The position numbers and the translations under genes were made by a program. The notes beneath the pieces were generated by a model that had not been told where the DNA came from, did not search any database, and was given only the letters and a program-made list of their open reading frames with translations. A stretch of DNA of 64,000 nt from Achromobacter sp. Root83. Lineage in GTDB: Bacteria > Pseudomonadota > Gammaproteobacteria > Burkholderiales > Burkholderiaceae_B. The stretch spans positions 134,195 to 198,194 of the forward strand of contig NZ_LMIU01000006.1 of NCBI RefSeq assembly GCF_001428845.1, given 5' to 3'. The stretch's first letter is position 1; each line of letters begins with the position of its first letter. Of the stretch, positions 61,492-64,000 are shown piece by piece.

Positions 61492-62391
61492 ATGACCCTC
61501 AAGCAACTCGAAGCCTTTTACTGGGCCGCCACCTGCAGGAATTTCGCCATCGCGGCGAACCGGCTGAATATCTCGGTGTCATCGCTGTCCAAGCGCATCG
61601 GCGAACTGGAGGCCTCCATCGGCGCCGACCTGTTCAGCCGCAGCGCCCGCAGCGCCACGCTGACGGCGCTGGGCGAGCAGCTGGTGCCGCACGCCAAGGA
61701 CCTGCTGCGCAATGCCGACCAGTTCATGCAGCAGGCCAGCAACAACCTTACTTTTTCCGGCCGCTGCCGCTTCGGCGCGGGCGAGCTCACGTCCCTGACC
61801 TGGATGCCGCGCCTGATCGAAACCATCCAGCAGGCCCACCCGAACCTGCTGGTCGATCCCTTCGTGGGGGTGGGCGAACTGGTGGAACGCGGCCTGGAGG
61901 AAGGCGAGCTGGACTTCGCGGTGATCGCCGGCCCGTCGTCGCGCGCGTCCATCGCGTCGCGCCTGATCGGCAGTGCGGAATTCGAATGGGTGGCGTCGGC
62001 CCGCGCCGTGGGCGACCCGGCCACGCTCACGCCGGCCGACCTGCCGGGCCTGACGCTCATCACCTTGCCGCAAAGCTCGGGCGCGATCCGCATCCTGGAC
62101 GACTGGCTGACCGAACAGCATGTGTCACCCGGCCGCAACCAGTGTTGCAATAGCTGGGGCGGGATCGCCGGCATGCTCCGGCTGGGCCTGGGCCTGGGGT
62201 TTCTGCCAAGCGCGTGGGCCCGCATCCTGATCGCGCGCGGCGACGTGCAGCCGCTGCCGGGCTTTGCGCCGCTGCGCCCCCTGCCCTACACCTTCCAATG
62301 GCGCCGCGACGATACCCGGCCCATGCTGGACAGCCTGCGCGCGCTGGCCGAAGACTGCCTGGACTTCCACGCGCCGACCTTCCTGGTCTGA
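61492..62391 (+). CDS. LysR family transcriptional regulator
   Basis: The 299-residue protein has HTH MTLKQLEAFYWAATCRNFAIAANRLNISVSSLSKRIGELEASIGADLFSRSARSATLTALGEQL and a substrate-binding-like effector domain (LVDPFVGVGELVERGLEEGELDFAVIAG, IAGMLRLGLGLGFLPSAWA). The start at 61492 matches the family; the frame runs 40 codons further up, across the LysR box, and was not used. It probably regulates the divergent hydroxy acid oxidase and the RraA/dehydrogenase genes downstream. Confidence 0.9.
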   Translation: MTLKQLEAFYWAATCRNFAIAANRLNISVSSLSKRIGELEASIGADLFSRSARSATLTALGEQLVPHAKDLLRNADQFMQQASNNLTFSGRCRFGAGELTSLTWMPRLIETIQQAHPNLLVDPFVGVGELVERGLEEGELDFAVIAGPSSRASIASRLIGSAEFEWVASARAVGDPATLTPADLPGLTLITLPQSSGAIRILDDWLTEQHVSPGRNQCCNSWGGIAGMLRLGLGLGFLPSAWARILIARGDVQPLPGFAPLRPLPYTFQWRRDDTRPMLDSLRALAEDCLDFHAPTFLV

Positions 62392-62430
62392 CGCCGGCAA
62401 GCAGCGGCGGCCCCCCACACAGTTTCTCAA

Positions 62431-62464
62431 AAGCGATTTATCCGACCGAAAATTATTCGCTTTA
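62431..62464 (+). promoter_or_regulatory. Inverted repeat upstream of the RraA-family gene
   Basis: AAAGCGA (62431-62437) and TCGCTTT (62458-62464) are 7-bp arms with a 20-base spacer, 59-92 bases before the start at 62523. CTTTATC at its right end also occurs in the LysR box region at 61424-61430, so the same LysR protein may bind here. Confidence 0.35.
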
Positions 62465-62522
62465 TCTCCAATTTAGCCACGGGTAGAGTCGCCTCCAAAG
62501 CACACCCACGGAGACGAAGCAC

Positions 62523-63191
62523 ATGCCGGATTCTGGTTTCACCCTGCAGGACTGCCCCGCCGGTCCCGACCGCGCCACCCTCGACGCCTACCGCAACCTG
62601 GCCGTGGCCAATATCAGCGACGCGATGAGCCGGACCACCGGCACGTCCGCGCTGCGCCCCATGCACCGCACCCGCCGCATCCTGGGACGCGCCTACACGG
62701 TGCGCACCCGCCCCGGCGACAACCTGATGGTGCACAAGGCCATCGACGCCGCCCAGCCCGGCGACGTCATCGTCGTGGACGCGGGCGGCGACATGAGCAA
62801 TGCCATCATCGGCGAGATCATGGTCGGCTGGGCCGCCAAGCGCGGACTGGCCGGGTTCGTGATCGACGGCGCCATCCGCGACAGCGAAACGCTGGCCGCA
62901 GGCGACTTCCCCGTGTACGCGCGTGGCGTCGCGCACCGCGGCCCCTACAAGGACGGCCCCGGCGCCATCAATGTGCCCGTGACCGTGGACGGCATGGTCG
63001 TGCTGCCCGGCGATCTGCTGGTGGGCGACGCCGACGGCCTGTTGGCCATCCGCCCGGACGAAGCGCCGGGCATCGCGGCCCGCGTGCGCGCCATCGCCGA
63101 ATCCGAGGCGAAGGTGTTGCAGGAGATCGAGCGCGGCACGCTGGACCGCGCCTGGGTCGACGCCGCGCTCAAGGCCAAGGGGGTGCTGTGA
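62523..63191 (+). CDS. RraA/HMG-CHA aldolase family protein
   Basis: The 222-residue protein has the RraA fold: YRNLAVANISDAMSRTTG, AYTVRTRPGDNLMVHKAIDAAQPGDVIVVDAGGDMSNAIIGEIMVGWAAKRGLAGFVIDGAIRDSETLAAGDFPVYARG and IRPDEAPGIAARVRAI. Family members are divalent-metal aldolases for 4-hydroxy-4-methyl-2-oxoglutarate or 4-carboxy-4-hydroxy-2-oxoadipate, oxaloacetate decarboxylases or RNase E inhibitors. The aldolase motif R-D-X2-E/D reads R-D-S-E-T here, so the usual acidic residue is missing and the activity may differ. The stop overlaps the next start (GTGATG). Confidence 0.88.
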   Translation: MPDSGFTLQDCPAGPDRATLDAYRNLAVANISDAMSRTTGTSALRPMHRTRRILGRAYTVRTRPGDNLMVHKAIDAAQPGDVIVVDAGGDMSNAIIGEIMVGWAAKRGLAGFVIDGAIRDSETLAAGDFPVYARGVAHRGPYKDGPGAINVPVTVDGMVVLPGDLLVGDADGLLAIRPDEAPGIAARVRAIAESEAKVLQEIERGTLDRAWVDAALKAKGVL

Positions 63192-64000
63192 TGGCGCAGG
63201 AGAAGGACACAACGGCCAGGCTGTGCCGGCTGGACCTGTGGCTGAACCCCGTGTTCGACGAGATGATCGGCGCTGCGCCCGGCATCGCGCTGTCGGTGCT
63301 GCCCGCGCGCGGCGACGACGCCCGCACGCTTGCCGGCCTGAAAACGGCGCACGCCTATCACGTGTCCGCCGCCAAGGACGAGCTTCCCCGCCAGTGGTTC
63401 GTGAACGCCGACCTGATTGCGCAATGCCCGGAGCTGGTGTGCGTGTCGTCCGGCGGCGCGGGCTACGACACGGTCGACGTGGCCGCCTGCACGGCGGCCG
63501 GCATCGCGGTCGTGAACCAGGCCGGCGGCAATGCCGCGTCGGTGGCGGAACATACCTATGCGCTGCTGCTGGCCGTGCAGCGCCGCGTGGTCGAATCGCA
63601 CAACCGCCTGCGCCACGACACGGGATTCACCCGCGAAGACCTGATGGGCCATGAGATCCATGGCGGCGTCATCGGGCTGGTGGGCATCGGCCAGATCGGC
63701 ACGCGCGTCGCCCGCATCGCGCAAGGCTTCGGCCTGCGCGTCATCGCGCATGACCCGCTGCTGGACGCCGAGGCCATCCGCGCCCGCGGGGCGGAACCCG
63801 TGACGCTCGACGAGCTGCTGGCGCAATCCGATGTCGTGTCGCTGCATTGCCCGCTGGACGCCTCCACGCGCGGCCTGTTCGGCGCGCGCGCCTTTGCGGC
63901 CATGAAGCCGGGCGCGGTATTCATTTCGACCGCGCGCGGCGGCATCCATGACGAAGCCGCGCTGTACGAGGCTTTGCGCGGCGGTCATCTGCGCGGCGCC
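63191..64000 (+). CDS. D-isomer-specific 2-hydroxyacid dehydrogenase, N-terminal part
   Basis: 270 residues are visible before the right window edge; full proteins have about 310-340. The NAD(P)-binding motif is GIGQIG (165-170) in VIGLVGIGQIGTRVARIAQGFGLRVIAHDP, the SGGAGYDTVDVAAC block lies before it, and the catalytic Arg249 is in FISTARGGIHDEAAL; the catalytic Glu and His lie at or beyond the edge. Enzymes of this family interconvert 2-oxo and D-2-hydroxy acids (glyoxylate, hydroxypyruvate, phosphoglycerate and others). The ATG overlaps the RraA-family stop, so the two are coupled and probably act in one pathway. Confidence 0.9.
   Translation, partial: MAQEKDTTARLCRLDLWLNPVFDEMIGAAPGIALSVLPARGDDARTLAGLKTAHAYHVSAAKDELPRQWFVNADLIAQCPELVCVSSGGAGYDTVDVAACTAAGIAVVNQAGGNAASVAEHTYALLLAVQRRVVESHNRLRHDTGFTREDLMGHEIHGGVIGLVGIGQIGTRVARIAQGFGLRVIAHDPLLDAEAIRARGAEPVTLDELLAQSDVVSLHCPLDASTRGLFGARAFAAMKPGAVFISTARGGIHDEAALYEALRGGHLRGA

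Overview
The window is about 64 kb of high-GC (roughly 65-70%) bacterial chromosome with dense, short-spaced genes and strong third-position GC. Two Bug-type (tripartite tricarboxylate receptor) periplasmic binding proteins, LysR/GntR/MarR-controlled acid-catabolism clusters, an Aap-type amino acid ABC system and a monomeric isocitrate dehydrogenase all point to a beta-proteobacterium of the Alcaligenaceae (Achromobacter/Bordetella type). This placement is an inference from gene content; no rRNA is present. I see no insertion sequence, prophage, CRISPR array or tRNA gene.

Layout. 1-7320: the end of a sugar-acid dehydratase gene (kdgD), a FadR-type GntR regulator, then an aapJ-aminotransferase-aapQMP amino acid uptake operon. 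7372-9832: a porin and a DUF1624-type membrane protein behind a sequence that looks like a Zur (zinc) operator. 9855-16496: a seven-gene leftward catabolic operon (MaoC hydratase, acyl-CoA dehydrogenase, beta-keto acid cleavage enzyme, class III CoA transferase, enoyl-CoA hydratase, CitE-type lyase, Bug receptor), divergent from an oxidoreductase-MarR-exported protein operon. 19097-22412: ilvA, preceded by a complete transcription attenuator with an isoleucine-rich leader peptide, and a winged-helix/TPR regulator. 22891-25119: icd. 25334-32720: an orphan XRE protein, fetAB, a second amino acid ABC operon, a TlpA-like thioredoxin, argC and a LysR. 32792-36412: ClC channel, MarR regulator and HPP/CBS membrane protein sharing an operator-like sequence. 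36469-39121: a histidine kinase/FixJ-type regulator pair and a secreted HbpS-like protein sharing an inverted repeat. 39172-45844: a glycine-rich autotransporter, a large protein of unknown function and an alpha/beta hydrolase. 45917-58370: a leftward block with sulfur features (cysteine-dioxygenase-like/rhodanese fusion, CysB-like LysR, VOC protein, MetC-like lyase, ABC transporter with aminotransferase and two binding proteins, Bug receptor, TauD-like dioxygenase). 58515-64000: two exported proteins of unknown function, an FMN-dependent alpha-hydroxy acid oxidase divergent from a LysR regulator, an RraA-family protein and a truncated D-2-hydroxyacid dehydrogenase.

How the parts work together. 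Most of the window is uptake plus catabolism of small acids and amino acids, each module with its own regulator. The most notable signals are regulatory: the ilvA attenuator, an inverted repeat before both the kinase and HbpS genes, a matching operator before marR/clc and the HPP gene, a Zur-box-like palindrome before an outer-membrane porin operon, and promoter sequence shared among genes of the sulfur block.
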